Origin: CAYMJV01 sp964390545 | GTDB lineage: Bacteria > Desulfobacterota > BSN033 > UBA1163 | Direction of reading: 5' to 3' | Assembly: GCA_964390545.1 (NCBI GenBank) | Contig: CAYMJV010000010.1 | Span: 1 to 50,430, forward strand | Length of the DNA stretch: 50,430 nt | Shown here: piece by piece, positions 8,041 to 16,020 of the stretch | How the letters are laid out: every line of letters starts with the position of its first letter | How positions within the stretch are numbered: the first letter of the stretch is position 1 | Translations under genes and position numbers: made by a program | The notes under the pieces: generated by a model | The model's database searches: none | Told to the model about the DNA's origin: nothing | What the model saw: only the letters and a program-made list of their open reading frames with translations

Positions 8041-9768
8041 TCAAATATTTTCCAGTTTCCCTTTCAATCGGTCTATTTCAAGCTCAAGATGCTTACATCT
8101 ACCTTCCATTTCCAACATCTTTTCCCGCTCTGCACGAACGAAACGGGTGTAGGGAGCGATCGCTTCTTGGATACGCTCAACGCTGTGATTCATCTCCTTT
8201 TCAAACTGGCCACTTAACGTCTGGATGAGTTGAGTGCGCACCCCAGCAATTTTCTCGTTGAACTTTGCCTTACCCTGCCGACGTTTGGCAGGAATGATGA
8301 AAAGTCCAAGGGTGGCTATGGCACCGGCCATGAGCACGCCAGTCACGTCGGCAGCAGCCGTCGTCGCTAATGCAGTGACAAGCGCCCCCAAACCCAGAGC
8401 ACCTGCCCCCAGTGCTGCCGATGCCTTTACAGCCATCTGAGCATGCTCGGCAATGATTTTAGATTCTTGCCTCTTGTCGTAACTCTCGACCACCCGTCTG
8501 GCTTCTCGTCCAACAGCCTCAATGAGTCGCTCCCGATCGTACTGCAAGCTACCTGGACCCACATCCCCCAAAATCCGGTCTTTGTGTTCTTGGCGTCGTC
8601 TAGATAGGTACTCCATAACAGCCTGCCACTGGCGGAGGTCAAACTCCACCATCCAGTCGATCAGATCGTTTACCTTTCCTTCAATTTGTTGCGGTGCATC
8701 CGCGACCACCTGACGCTCAAACTCCTGCTGAACTCGTGCCTTACTCAGTAGGTCGAAGACTCGTCCCAGCCGGAAAGTTTCATCAAAAAAAACCTGGCCA
8801 CGTTTCTCCATTTCGAAGAGGATTTTTTCGATGTCTCCCATGCGAAAGCTGAAGTTATGATGCATATCCTCCTTGTATACGGCCAACTGCGTTTCCACGT
8901 CAGCCAGCAGGTTGAAATCCGTTCTTAGAAAGACCATTCGGGAGTCGACTTTCTTTAAGTACTTGTCCACGAGGTGGCTCCCGACCCCCAGCGGGTTAAG
9001 GAGCTTCAGGACAAGGCGGCTGCTCTCATCCAAAGTGTTGTGAATGTACCTTTCGAAAGAGGCAAAGCGACTTTTCTCCCATAGGCCACTCTCCCCCTGC
9101 TTCGCCCGCAGCGCTGCACGGGCACTGACGGGGAAGGTCTCTGGAATCACCCCCAAGAGGAGGTTGGCATTTTCCCGGACGTAGTTCTCCACTTGTGCAA
9201 CCTCTTGGTCGCTCTCGAGAATGTCGATCTTGTTGATCACAAAGACGACTTTCTTGCTCCAATCCCGAATGCGTTCCAGAAAAACTCGCTCACTCTCCGT
9301 GAACGTGCGATCCGCCGAGGTGACAAAAAGAACCAGGTCGGAGCGGGGCACGAAGTGTGTGGTAATTGTTTCGTGCTTCCGAATAATAGCATTGGTGCCA
9401 GGCGTATCGACGATCGTCATTTCAGAGAGAAACTCAATGGGATACGTAAGGGCGGTCTGATCGTCACCGAGTAAACTCTTTTCAGGCGCCTTGCCGTAGC
9501 GAATTTGGTGGATCTGGGTGGTCGTTGGGGTGACTCCCTCCTCCAACAGCCTCTGTCCAAGAAGGGCGTTGATGACAGCACTTTTCCCAGAGTTGAATTC
9601 GCCTACAACCACCACGAGAAAGAGTTCATCAAGCTGTTGGATCGAATGCCGCAGAGACTCCTCGTCTTCAGATTCCCCGTCGAACTTGACCAGAGCCATC
9701 TGCAAATCGTTCATTATTCTTCGCTCTTCTTTGAGCAGCGCCTGCTGCTCCTTTTTTAGCACGCCCAT
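8041..9768 (-). CDS. Dynamin-like GTPase with C-terminal membrane segment
   Basis: A 575-residue large GTPase of the bacterial dynamin-like family. G1 is GEFNSGKS at residues 56-63, the G2 threonine lies in GVTPTTTQ around 78-85, G3 is DTPG at 121-124 and G4 is NKID at 179-182. A long helical middle follows, then a hydrophobic hairpin at about 450-492 rich in Ala, Gly and Leu, and a coiled-coil C-terminus. Such proteins bind and remodel membranes; some act in stress or phage defence, but the role here is unknown. The frame opens at TTG 9819, but that codon is itself the -35 box of a strong promoter, so ATG 9768 is the start. It is divergent from the ATP-grasp-like gene. Confidence 0.88.
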   Translation of the reverse strand: MGVLKKEQQALLKEERRIMNDLQMALVKFDGESEDEESLRHSIQQLDELFLVVVVGEFNSGKSAVINALLGQRLLEEGVTPTTTQIHQIRYGKAPEKSLLGDDQTALTYPIEFLSEMTIVDTPGTNAIIRKHETITTHFVPRSDLVLFVTSADRTFTESERVFLERIRDWSKKVVFVINKIDILESDQEVAQVENYVRENANLLLGVIPETFPVSARAALRAKQGESGLWEKSRFASFERYIHNTLDESSRLVLKLLNPLGVGSHLVDKYLKKVDSRMVFLRTDFNLLADVETQLAVYKEDMHHNFSFRMGDIEKILFEMEKRGQVFFDETFRLGRVFDLLSKARVQQEFERQVVADAPQQIEGKVNDLIDWMVEFDLRQWQAVMEYLSRRRQEHKDRILGDVGPGSLQYDRERLIEAVGREARRVVESYDKRQESKIIAEHAQMAVKASAALGAGALGLGALVTALATTAAADVTGVLMAGAIATLGLFIIPAKRRQGKAKFNEKIAGVRTQLIQTLSGQFEKEMNHSVERIQEAIAPYTRFVRAEREKMLEMEGRCKHLELEIDRLKGKLENI

Positions 9769-9790
9769 GGCCTTTGCTTTTCGCGGACCG

Positions 9791-9819
9791 ATTATAGCAT
9801 CGTCCCAGGATGCGGTCAA
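9791..9819 (-). promoter_or_regulatory. Strong sigma-70-type promoter of the dynamin-like gene
   Basis: On the minus strand TTGACC (9819-9814), a 17-base spacer and a perfect TATAAT (9796-9791). Transcription would start near 9784, leaving a leader of only about 15 bases with AAAGG before ATG 9768. It rules out translation from TTG 9819. Confidence 0.75.
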
Positions 9820-10063
9820 CGTTGTTATTCTTTGTTGTTATTCTTTGATTGCATTTAGATGTTCAGATATACCCATCAGCATTTCCACTACGAAACCGCT
9901 GCATGATTGCGACAAAATGGGCTGATAGTGATTAGGAGGGAAGTGGTAGCGACTTATTTTATATCTGCATACGTTGAATTTCTAAAATCTAAATATTAAT
10001 ATTTTAGTCAAGCTTCTTGGAACCGTCTTCGTTCAAAAAAGTGTGCAAGAAACGGCTTGACCT

Positions 10064-10969
10064 ATGAGCAAATACGATCTTTGTCTAACATGGAACTGGG
10101 AATATGACGCTGACTTCGTTAAGCTGCTTGATCTCGCCTGTCAATCACGTGGACTATCATTGTTGCAAATTACCCCGGAAAACCTTTCGGATACGATGCG
10201 GTCCCTCGCCAATGGAGAGATTACCTTCCAGATTTTCTTTGATCGGGCTTCCGATGCAGACCCACGCTTTATTCCAGTCGTTCAGTGGGCTTGCAATCAT
10301 GCTATTCACTATATCAACCCTCACGAACTGGCCTGCCGTGCGTGGGATAAGGTTGCTATGCATCAAGCTATCAGCGCTAGTATGGAAACACCAGTTACCA
10401 TCGTCCTCCCGTCTTATGATGAGCAACCCTTGCTCCCGGCAATTGATCTGGCTTCTCTAGGTGAGGGTTTCACCATAAAACCCGCACTCGGGGGTGGTGG
10501 AGATGGCGTGGTTACCGAAGCTACTTCACTGAGTCAAGTGCTTGTTGCGCGGCAAGAGTTCCCCTCTCAGAGATACCTGCTGCAGGCGCAGCTCATTGCC
10601 GCCCGGCTTGGCCCCCGAATGGCATGGTTCCGGGTCACGTATTGCGTAGGAAAGGTGTACCCGTGTTGGTGGGATAGCTTCACACATATTTATGCTCCTA
10701 TTACTTCTGATGAAGCGAACTCCTATCATCTCACTCCGTTGCATAGCATCACTTCTTCCATCGCCCAAATTTGCGGGCTCGAATTGTTCTCTACCGAAAT
10801 CACCCTTACCCCTGATGGTCGTTTTGTAATTGTAGATTATGTTAATGATCCGATTGATTTGCGGCTGCAATCAAAAACGTTTGATGGCGTCCCTAATGAT
10901 ATTGTCCGAGATATTACTGACCGTCTAGCCGAGTTCGTCTTAACTTACCACCCTCCCTTAGTCGACTGA
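10064..10969 (+). CDS. ATP-grasp-like protein of unknown function
   Basis: A 301-residue protein that looks like a distant RimK/YheC-type ATP-grasp enzyme. FTIKPALGGGGDGVV from residue 136 resembles the lysine plus glycine-rich ATP loop, and VIVDYVNDPIDLR around residues 255-267 resembles the metal-binding acidic/Asn motif near the end of the fold. An N-terminal pre-ATP-grasp-like domain (LCLTWNWEYDADFVKLLDLA) precedes it. Such enzymes usually ligate a carboxylate to an amine or thiol; the substrate here is unknown. There is no clear Shine-Dalgarno sequence before ATG 10064. It is divergent from the GTPase gene, and the pair sits between direct repeats. The fold assignment is an inference from motifs. 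Confidence 0.6.
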   Translation: MSKYDLCLTWNWEYDADFVKLLDLACQSRGLSLLQITPENLSDTMRSLANGEITFQIFFDRASDADPRFIPVVQWACNHAIHYINPHELACRAWDKVAMHQAISASMETPVTIVLPSYDEQPLLPAIDLASLGEGFTIKPALGGGGDGVVTEATSLSQVLVARQEFPSQRYLLQAQLIAARLGPRMAWFRVTYCVGKVYPCWWDSFTHIYAPITSDEANSYHLTPLHSITSSIAQICGLELFSTEITLTPDGRFVIVDYVNDPIDLRLQSKTFDGVPNDIVRDITDRLAEFVLTYHPPLVD

Positions 10970-10980
10970 AACTTTTGTGA

Positions 10981-11025
10981 GCCTACACTAGAGTAAGAAC
11001 GAAATTCCTAGGTCCACGGACCGAG
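10981..11025. repeat. Right copy of the 45-bp direct repeat flanking the GTPase/ATP-grasp pair
   Basis: Diverged copy of 7957-8001 in the same orientation, starting 11 bases after the ATP-grasp-like gene stops. Confidence 0.6.
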
Positions 11026-11040
11026 ACGCCTTACGTACAA

Positions 11041-11070
11041 TTGACAGATTTTAGCAAAGGATGTTATTTT
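11041..11070 (+). promoter_or_regulatory. Possible promoter of the M20 peptidase gene
   Basis: A perfect TTGACA at 11041-11046, an 18-base spacer and TATTTT at 11065-11070. It would give a leader of about 190 bases, in which I see no recognisable riboswitch. Confidence 0.35.
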
Positions 11071-11266
11071 GAATTCGTGATTGATGAGAACATCTCTAGG
11101 GTACTTTGTTTATTTCCGCGCTGCTCGATTCTGTACGTCGTCAGCCTCAAGCGGAAAAATTTCTAATTCTGAGCTTGCGACCCGGTGGGTGCCGGATACC
11201 TCCGATGGATTAAGAATTCAGAAAAAATCGAATAAGAAGAAAACTTGATAGATAGGAGAAAAGACG

Positions 11267-12646
11267 ATGACGCCTTGGGAAACTTATCTCATTCAGCAGA
11301 AGGAACGACTCCTCAACGAATTGATGGATTTTTTGCGTATCCCGAGCATATCCGCTTTGTCGGCCCATGCGGGGGACGTGCAGCGGGCGGCCCAGTGGGT
11401 GGAAGCGCGCATGAAAGCAGCAGGGATTGAATCCGTCCGGATCCTGCCTACGGGAGGCCACCCGGTGGTCTATGGGGAGTGGCTTCGGGCTCCCGGGAAG
11501 CCGACCCTTTTGATCTATGGCCATTTCGATACTCAACCTGTCGACCCCTTGAATCTATGGGATCATCCTCCTTTTGAGCCGGTAATCAAGAATGGCCGTA
11601 TTTACGCCCGCGGTGTAGCGGATGACAAGGGCAATCTGTTCATTCCCGTCATTGTGGTTGAGGCCATACTGAAAACCAGCGGGAGATTACCCGTGAACCT
11701 TAAGTTCCTCTTCGAAGGTCAGGAAGAACTCGGAAGTCCCCAGTTGCCAAGTTTCATTGAGAAACACAAAGATCTCCTATCCTGTGATCTGGTATTGAGC
11801 GCTGATGGGGGACAATGGGATGAGAATCATCCGGGTCTTGTTCTGGGCACACGGGGACTGGCAGCGGTCTTTCTTGATATCAAAGGGCCGGATCATGATC
11901 TCCATTCCGGAACCTACGGTGGAACGGTCGCCAATCCTCTCCACGCATTGGTCCAAATTCTGGACTCCATGCACGATCCGAATGGACGAATTACGGTGGA
12001 CGGGTTCTACGATGATGTTCGGGTACTCAGCGAAGAAGAACGAGCTCAAATAGCAAAGGTACCTTTCGTCGAATCGGAATACCTGCATGAGACCGGATCG
12101 CCCTCCATTTTTGGCGAACCCGGATTCACAACCTACGAACGGGGTTGGGCCCGGCCAACCCTCGAGATAAACGGTCTATGGGGTGGTTTTGAGGGAGAAG
12201 AGTTGAAGACCGTTTTGCCACGTGAGGCCCATGCCAAGGTTTCCTGCCGGCTGGTGGCCGATCAGGATCCTTCCAAAATCGCCGATCTCCTCATACGCCA
12301 TATCCACAGGGTAGCTCCGCCGGGAGTGACAGTCACAGCCACTGAGTTCCAAAGCGGCTCGATTCCCTATCTGATTCCTCCCAATCACCCTGGCCTTAAG
12401 GTTGCTGCCTCGGTGCTGAAAGAGGTTTACGGGAAGGAGCCCTACCACATTCGGATGGGCGGATCCATCCCGGTCAACGCTTTGTTCCTTCAATCTCTTC
12501 GGGCTTATACTGTTGTCTTTGCCTTTTCTCTACGGGACGAAAACCAGCATTCCCCGAATGAGTTCTTCCGGCTTGCCGGCTATGACCGGGGCCAAAAAGC
12601 GTATGGAATGTTCCTGGAGCGAATGGGGGAAAGAACGGGCACTTGA
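11267..12646 (+). CDS. M20 family dipeptidase / metallopeptidase
   Basis: A 459-residue cytosolic zinc peptidase of the M20 family, carnosinase/PepV-like branch, predicted to cleave dipeptides or related amides. Active-site landmarks are YGHFDTQP (His86, catalytic Asp88), ADDKGN (bridging Asp119), GQEELGS (catalytic Glu and metal Glu), SADGG, and the C-terminal metal histidine in ENQHSPNE. The dimerisation (lid) domain is present, with HDLHSGTYGG in the middle, a hallmark of this branch. The length is normal. ATG 11267 has AGGAG 9 bases upstream. It appears monocistronic. Exact substrate unknown. Confidence 0.9.
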   Translation: MTPWETYLIQQKERLLNELMDFLRIPSISALSAHAGDVQRAAQWVEARMKAAGIESVRILPTGGHPVVYGEWLRAPGKPTLLIYGHFDTQPVDPLNLWDHPPFEPVIKNGRIYARGVADDKGNLFIPVIVVEAILKTSGRLPVNLKFLFEGQEELGSPQLPSFIEKHKDLLSCDLVLSADGGQWDENHPGLVLGTRGLAAVFLDIKGPDHDLHSGTYGGTVANPLHALVQILDSMHDPNGRITVDGFYDDVRVLSEEERAQIAKVPFVESEYLHETGSPSIFGEPGFTTYERGWARPTLEINGLWGGFEGEELKTVLPREAHAKVSCRLVADQDPSKIADLLIRHIHRVAPPGVTVTATEFQSGSIPYLIPPNHPGLKVAASVLKEVYGKEPYHIRMGGSIPVNALFLQSLRAYTVVFAFSLRDENQHSPNEFFRLAGYDRGQKAYGMFLERMGERTGT

Positions 12647-13057
12647 TGAATTAAGGAAGACCCGTAGGGCGTGTTCAGCTTCAGCTGATGATTACCTCTG
12701 ACGAAACGGGAGAAATTTCTCCCGCGGTAGGAGGTAGTAATTCAAATAGAGGGTAGGGACGGGTGACGGAACACCAAGTTTAACCAAAGCCTAACCGCCC
12801 AAATTTTAAATAATCTGCATTAGGCGCATCTTCCTATTAGAAAATGGGAAAACATTTCTACTGTTTTTAGGGTAGTAATTCGGGATTTTTGTGAAAATCT
12901 CTTCCACTCTTGACGTTAGACAAAACCGTTAAGTCAGAGCAAAACACTATAAATTAAGCAACTTATGATGATAGTGAAACCTTGGTATGAAAAATGCTGA
13001 CCGTATACGTGAATAAGTACAGCTATTTCGTATTAAACTATCAGGAGAGTGGTATGA
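12647..13057. other. Intergenic region with a palindrome
   Basis: Contains a perfect 18-base palindrome CGGGAGAAATTTCTCCCG at 12707-12724, which has no T tract and looks like a dispersed repeat rather than a terminator. The rest is AT-rich. No confident promoter could be picked, although it must serve the small operon that follows. Confidence 0.5.
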
Positions 13058-13204
13058 ATGAGGAGTTTCCTGATTAACAAGAACCTGTCCCTTCATTACT
13101 GGCTCAAGAAGAGAATCGGGAAGAGAGAAGCTCTCCGTGTGGCAGGCACCGTTGAGAAAACTATCCTCATCTTTGGAAAGGAACAGATCGGGAGCAGAAC
13201 ATGA
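13058..13204 (+). CDS. Small basic protein of unknown function (48 residues)
   Basis: ATG 13058 opens a 48-residue frame beginning MRSFLINKNLSLHYWLKKRI and ending KEQIGSRT. It is rich in Lys and Arg. AGGAG lies about 10 bases upstream. Its stop overlaps the next ATG by four bases (ATGA), the arrangement of translationally coupled genes. A rival ATG at 13054 in another frame gives only MNEEFPD. I recognise no family. The coupling and the terminator after the second gene support a real two-gene operon. Confidence 0.5.
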   Translation: MRSFLINKNLSLHYWLKKRIGKREALRVAGTVEKTILIFGKEQIGSRT

Positions 13205-13398
13205 TCCTATATGAATTGTACTGGCGTGACGAGACAGGGAAAGAGTATTTTATTGGAACACTACCGGAGAGAAGGAAAGATCCAGAAAGAATAACGGAGG
13301 AATCTGTCCTGAACTGGGGCAAAGATTTTATCGGCGATGGTTCAGATCCCAAGAACATCTATTTCATTCGTGTAAAAACGCAGTCGCTTAGAAAGTGA
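13201..13398 (+). CDS. Small conserved-looking protein of unknown function (65 residues)
   Basis: A 65-residue charged protein beginning MILYELYWRDETGKEYFIG. GGGAGC precedes the ATG, which overlaps the stop of the 48-residue upstream frame. A strong intrinsic terminator follows 26 bases after the stop, so this is very likely a genuine expressed gene. The YELYWRDETGKEYFIGTLPE stretch reads like a small beta-rich domain. No family is recognised and no function is proposed. Confidence 0.65.
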   Translation: MILYELYWRDETGKEYFIGTLPERRKDPERITEESVLNWGKDFIGDGSDPKNIYFIRVKTQSLRK

Positions 13399-13424
13399 AT
13401 TCATATTCAGTTGCCGGAGAGGAA

Positions 13425-13457
13425 AGGCAGGGTCAGAAGTGGCTCTGCCTTTTTTTT
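13425..13457 (+). terminator. Rho-independent terminator of the small two-gene operon
   Basis: AGGCAGGG at 13425-13432 pairs with CTCTGCCT at 13443-13450 (8 bp with one G-T pair), followed by an unbroken T tract to 13457. It is the clearest intrinsic terminator in the window. Confidence 0.85.
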
Positions 13458-13503
13458 CTTTTGGATCCCAATTAGAGAAGCCAACGAGAATGTTTTCGGT
13501 GCG

Positions 13504-13917
13504 TTATTCATTTTGCTCCCATTCGATTCGTTGGCCTGTCTCGGTGAGAGCAAAGATCGCTTTTTCCAGGTCCTTCTCTTTAACCATGACATAATCTGTA
13601 TCATAAGTGGATATTGAGAACAAGCTGATGCCTTCCTGTACAAGCGTTTTTGCTATTGACGAAATTATCCCGGTTGAAGATAGGTCCAAAGGTCCTTTAA
13701 TTTTTAGGCAAGACCACCCTTGATTGCAGACGATTCCTTTAGGAACATTGATTTGTGGGCACACAATTGAAAGCTCATCCTTCGTTCGGGTAACCGAATA
13801 TAGGTTACCCTGAAATACCCAATCAGGAATAGGGGCGTCTTTATCAAGTCTGCAAATCGCAAACGTTTCGCGTAATATTGTAAAGGTTAATTTAGGGGCT
13901 GTTTTGTTTTCTTTCAT
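13504..13917 (-). CDS. ACT domain-containing protein
   Basis: A 137-residue soluble protein made almost entirely of a tandem ACT-like fold of the type related to aspartate kinase regulatory domains (ACT_7-like). Typical segments are FAICRLDKDAPIPDWVFQG, WSCLKIKGPLDLSSTGIISS and SLFSISTYDTDYVMVKEKDL, the last being the strand-helix of the second ACT unit. It probably binds an amino acid, but no enzyme domain is attached. It reads toward the small operon terminator and follows the CPBP protease gene by 24 bases on the same strand, so the two may be cotranscribed. Confidence 0.8.
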   Translation of the reverse strand: MKENKTAPKLTFTILRETFAICRLDKDAPIPDWVFQGNLYSVTRTKDELSIVCPQINVPKGIVCNQGWSCLKIKGPLDLSSTGIISSIAKTLVQEGISLFSISTYDTDYVMVKEKDLEKAIFALTETGQRIEWEQNE

Positions 13918-13941
13918 CTGTTAGTTCTCGTTGGATGGAGG

Positions 13942-14595
13942 TTAAGAAATCCTGTACCAATTAGCAACATGCAAAGCGAGCACGCATAGATTGCCAAGCG
14001 AATGCAGCACGATCGGTGTCAGGATTGATCCGCTCTTGAGGAATGCCCACGCAAGAAAATAGCCCGCAATGAAGTTATCCGGACTTGCATTCCCCCATAC
14101 GAAGTGCAGTGCGGCAAAAATAGCTCCCGACGCGAAGATGGTCCACCACGGACCTGCGATTCTGACCAGTGCAACGCATAAAACAAGGCGGTATAACGCC
14201 TCTTCGAGAACTGGAGCAGAGATGCAGTACGACACCAGAGCAGACAGAATGCGTTCCGGCGGCCTCGCAGGAATCGGCATGTGGATGCCGATGATCCAGA
14301 GAAGAAAAACAGCGACGATACAGAACCCTGCTACTGCGGCCCCAATGCCGAGGGTCACCTTCACCCAATAACGATAGCTTGGCCTCAGTCGGACGACGAG
14401 GCCCAATGATGCTCTATCCCCTTGGGCTAGCAATACGAATATTAGGAGGGAAACGCCGATGACCAAGGAACGCAGGCGGAATGATTTAAGAAAGAAGTCT
14501 GTGCCAATGGCTGCCAGAGCTATGCCGACTGCAAACCACGTCTTTGCAGGAGTTTTTTGCAGGGCGTACCCAAGAGGTGTGTCCATAGTGAACAT
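13942..14595 (-). CDS. CPBP-family intramembrane metalloprotease
   Basis: A 217-residue polytopic membrane protein of the CPBP (CAAX protease/bacteriocin-processing) family. The first catalytic motif is EEALYR with Glu131 and Glu132. A conserved histidine appears in FAALHFVWGN, and a late His/Asn motif in LHSLGN. About seven hydrophobic segments are seen. The frame opens at 14682, but the GAGG five bases before ATG 14595 and the basic, unlikely N-terminal extension favour 14595. Members cleave prenylated or small peptide substrates or act in immunity; the substrate is not predictable here. Confidence 0.8.
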   Translation of the reverse strand: MFTMDTPLGYALQKTPAKTWFAVGIALAAIGTDFFLKSFRLRSLVIGVSLLIFVLLAQGDRASLGLVVRLRPSYRYWVKVTLGIGAAVAGFCIVAVFLLWIIGIHMPIPARPPERILSALVSYCISAPVLEEALYRLVLCVALVRIAGPWWTIFASGAIFAALHFVWGNASPDNFIAGYFLAWAFLKSGSILTPIVLHSLGNLCVLALHVANWYRIS

Positions 14596-14900
14596 GATGC
14601 CTCGCCATCCGACACTATTTCTCTGGTCGCTGCCAGGCTCTTCCAAAGAACAACCCCACCTATGCCGCCAAAAAGATCTCATTGTATTTGACCGGAACGT
14701 GCCCCGTCCCGCCCTTTTGTGGCGGGATGCGCGGGGTCAAGGGGCACAATATAAAATGATATTACATTGCCGGGAAGCCCCGGCCTCTGGCCGGGAAGCT
14801 TCAAAATTGCCCCTTGACAAACATTTTCCGTAAACAAAGATGATTTTCATTATATTGCATCGGCATCATTTGGGAAAGAATTATTTAAAGAATATTGGAA
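14596..14900. other. Intergenic region with GC-rich hairpin
   Basis: Upstream of the CPBP protease gene. GTGCCCC words near 14700 and GGGGCAC near 14742 face each other across a CCCGCC/GGCGGG stem, and a second hairpin (CCCCGGCC/GGCCGGG) lies near 14777. A perfect TTGACA at 14814-14819 lacks a properly spaced -10 box. No gene seen. Confidence 0.4.
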
Positions 14901-15041
14901 AATCAACCCTTCGACTATCCCCGATCTAAAGCCCGGGGTTTGCCCCTCGGCCTGAGCTCGGGTCGAAGGCTCAGGGTTGATACTGAGCGGCGCTTTAAAC
15001 CTCGCCCTAAAGGACGGGGTTTGGCGCCGTCGAAGTATCAA
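14901..15041 (-). repeat. Double-hairpin repeat, copy 1 (inverted)
   Basis: Read on the minus strand it begins TTGATACTTCGACGGCGCC, passes through a GATAC...GTATC hairpin and a second AACCC...GGGTT hairpin, and ends GGGTTGATT. With copy 2 (15655-15769) it brackets one exported-protein gene in inverted orientation. Confidence 0.8.
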
Positions 15042-15131
15042 TGTGCATTGATCAGAGAATTGGGGAAATCAATGACGAATGTTTGAGGGGAGACGAGTTA
15101 AAAAGGGGAAGGAAGAGGAGAATCCTTGCTA

Positions 15132-15596
15132 TTACTTGAACCAGAAATCAATTAAGAAATTGAAATTAAGATTTACATCCAACAGGTAATTATTCTCTCG
15201 CCGGGTTTGAAAATCTAAATAGTTGAAGTCCTCCGCTTTTACGCCAAATCTTAATAATAGAATTAGATCTTTAAAGGAATATCCCCATTGGAGTACTGTA
15301 TCGGATTGGTATCTTAGTAATACTTCTGGGATAGAACCTAAATTGAGCATAGGTTTTGGCCCTGACGAATCCTGATTTTCAATCCTTTTATCCATCTCTA
15401 ATTGCAATCTCATTATCTGGGAAACTTTGCCAACAGTATCAATAGGATTATAGAGGGACATAAAATCTAGGCTTCGAAAATCTATTAACTTAATGTCTAA
15501 TTTCCCAGGATATTTTATAGGATTTTCGCCAAAGGCCCGCCCAGCCCCAATGGTTAAAAGTAAAATGAGGAAAATTGGTGTAAAAAGTCTCTTCAT
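15132..15596 (-). CDS. Exported protein of unknown function
   Basis: A 154-residue protein with a clear signal peptide (MKRLFTPIFLILLLTIGAG, cleavage near RAFG). The mature part is unrecognised, with alternating hydrophobic and polar residues toward the end (NYLLDVNLNFNFLIDFWF) that could form beta strands in the envelope, ending in aromatic Phe-Trp-Phe-Lys. The frame opens at 15638, but the signal peptide begins at Met 15596; neither start has a good ribosome binding site. The gene stands alone and is flanked by inverted double-hairpin repeats. Confidence 0.55.
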   Translation of the reverse strand: MKRLFTPIFLILLLTIGAGRAFGENPIKYPGKLDIKLIDFRSLDFMSLYNPIDTVGKVSQIMRLQLEMDKRIENQDSSGPKPMLNLGSIPEVLLRYQSDTVLQWGYSFKDLILLLRFGVKAEDFNYLDFQTRRENNYLLDVNLNFNFLIDFWFK

Positions 15597-15654
15597 GTGG
15601 GCATATTGATTAGAAGGGATGTATAAAAAAGAGTGCATTTTTAATGCCAGGCCA

Positions 15655-15769
15655 TTGATACTTCGACGGCGCCAAACCCCGGGCTTCAGAAGGGGCGTAA
15701 AAGGGGCCGCTCAGTATCAACCCTGAACAAATCCAGGGCCTTAGACTGGGGATAGTCGAGGGGTTGATT
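15655..15769 (+). repeat. Double-hairpin repeat, copy 2
   Basis: Begins TTGATACTTCGACGGCGCC and ends GGGGTTGATT, with two adjacent imperfect hairpins. Its outer end matches copy 1's outer end (ATCAACCC, then TCGACTATCCCC) in mirror orientation. Confidence 0.8.
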
Positions 15770-16020
15770 TTAGAGTTTCATGTTTCTAAATGGTTTTTTA
15801 GAGGAACAGAAACGGTGGAATGGATATTTTTTTCAAATGTTGGGCGGAAAGTGTCCCGCCCTTGGTTGGGGGAATAGGCAGGGCCCGGGAGCCTCACGAA
15901 TTTTGGGCGGAGGCAATTCTAAATGCTATTTGGAAGGTGTATCGGGCGCCTTGCCTTTTGGATATCTTTAAGATAAAAGAGTAGCCAACAATAATAGATT
16001 GATTACCTCAATAAGAATCC
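15770..16020. other. Leader region of the MFS gene with GC-rich hairpins
   Basis: Contains GGGCGG at 15842-15847 pairing with CCGCCC at 15856-15861, and GCCTC at 15891-15895 pairing with GAGGC at 15910-15914. I do not recognise a known riboswitch. A 63-residue frame here has no coding character. Confidence 0.35.

Noticed and set aside
14814..14856. Promoter with perfect TTGACA upstream of the double-hairpin repeat
   Set aside because: The nearest TATATT is about 31 bases away, far outside the usual spacing, and no gene follows on that strand.
15780..15971. A 63-codon frame upstream of the MFS gene
   Set aside because: No ribosome binding site, odd composition and overlap with GC-rich hairpins; treated as non-coding leader.
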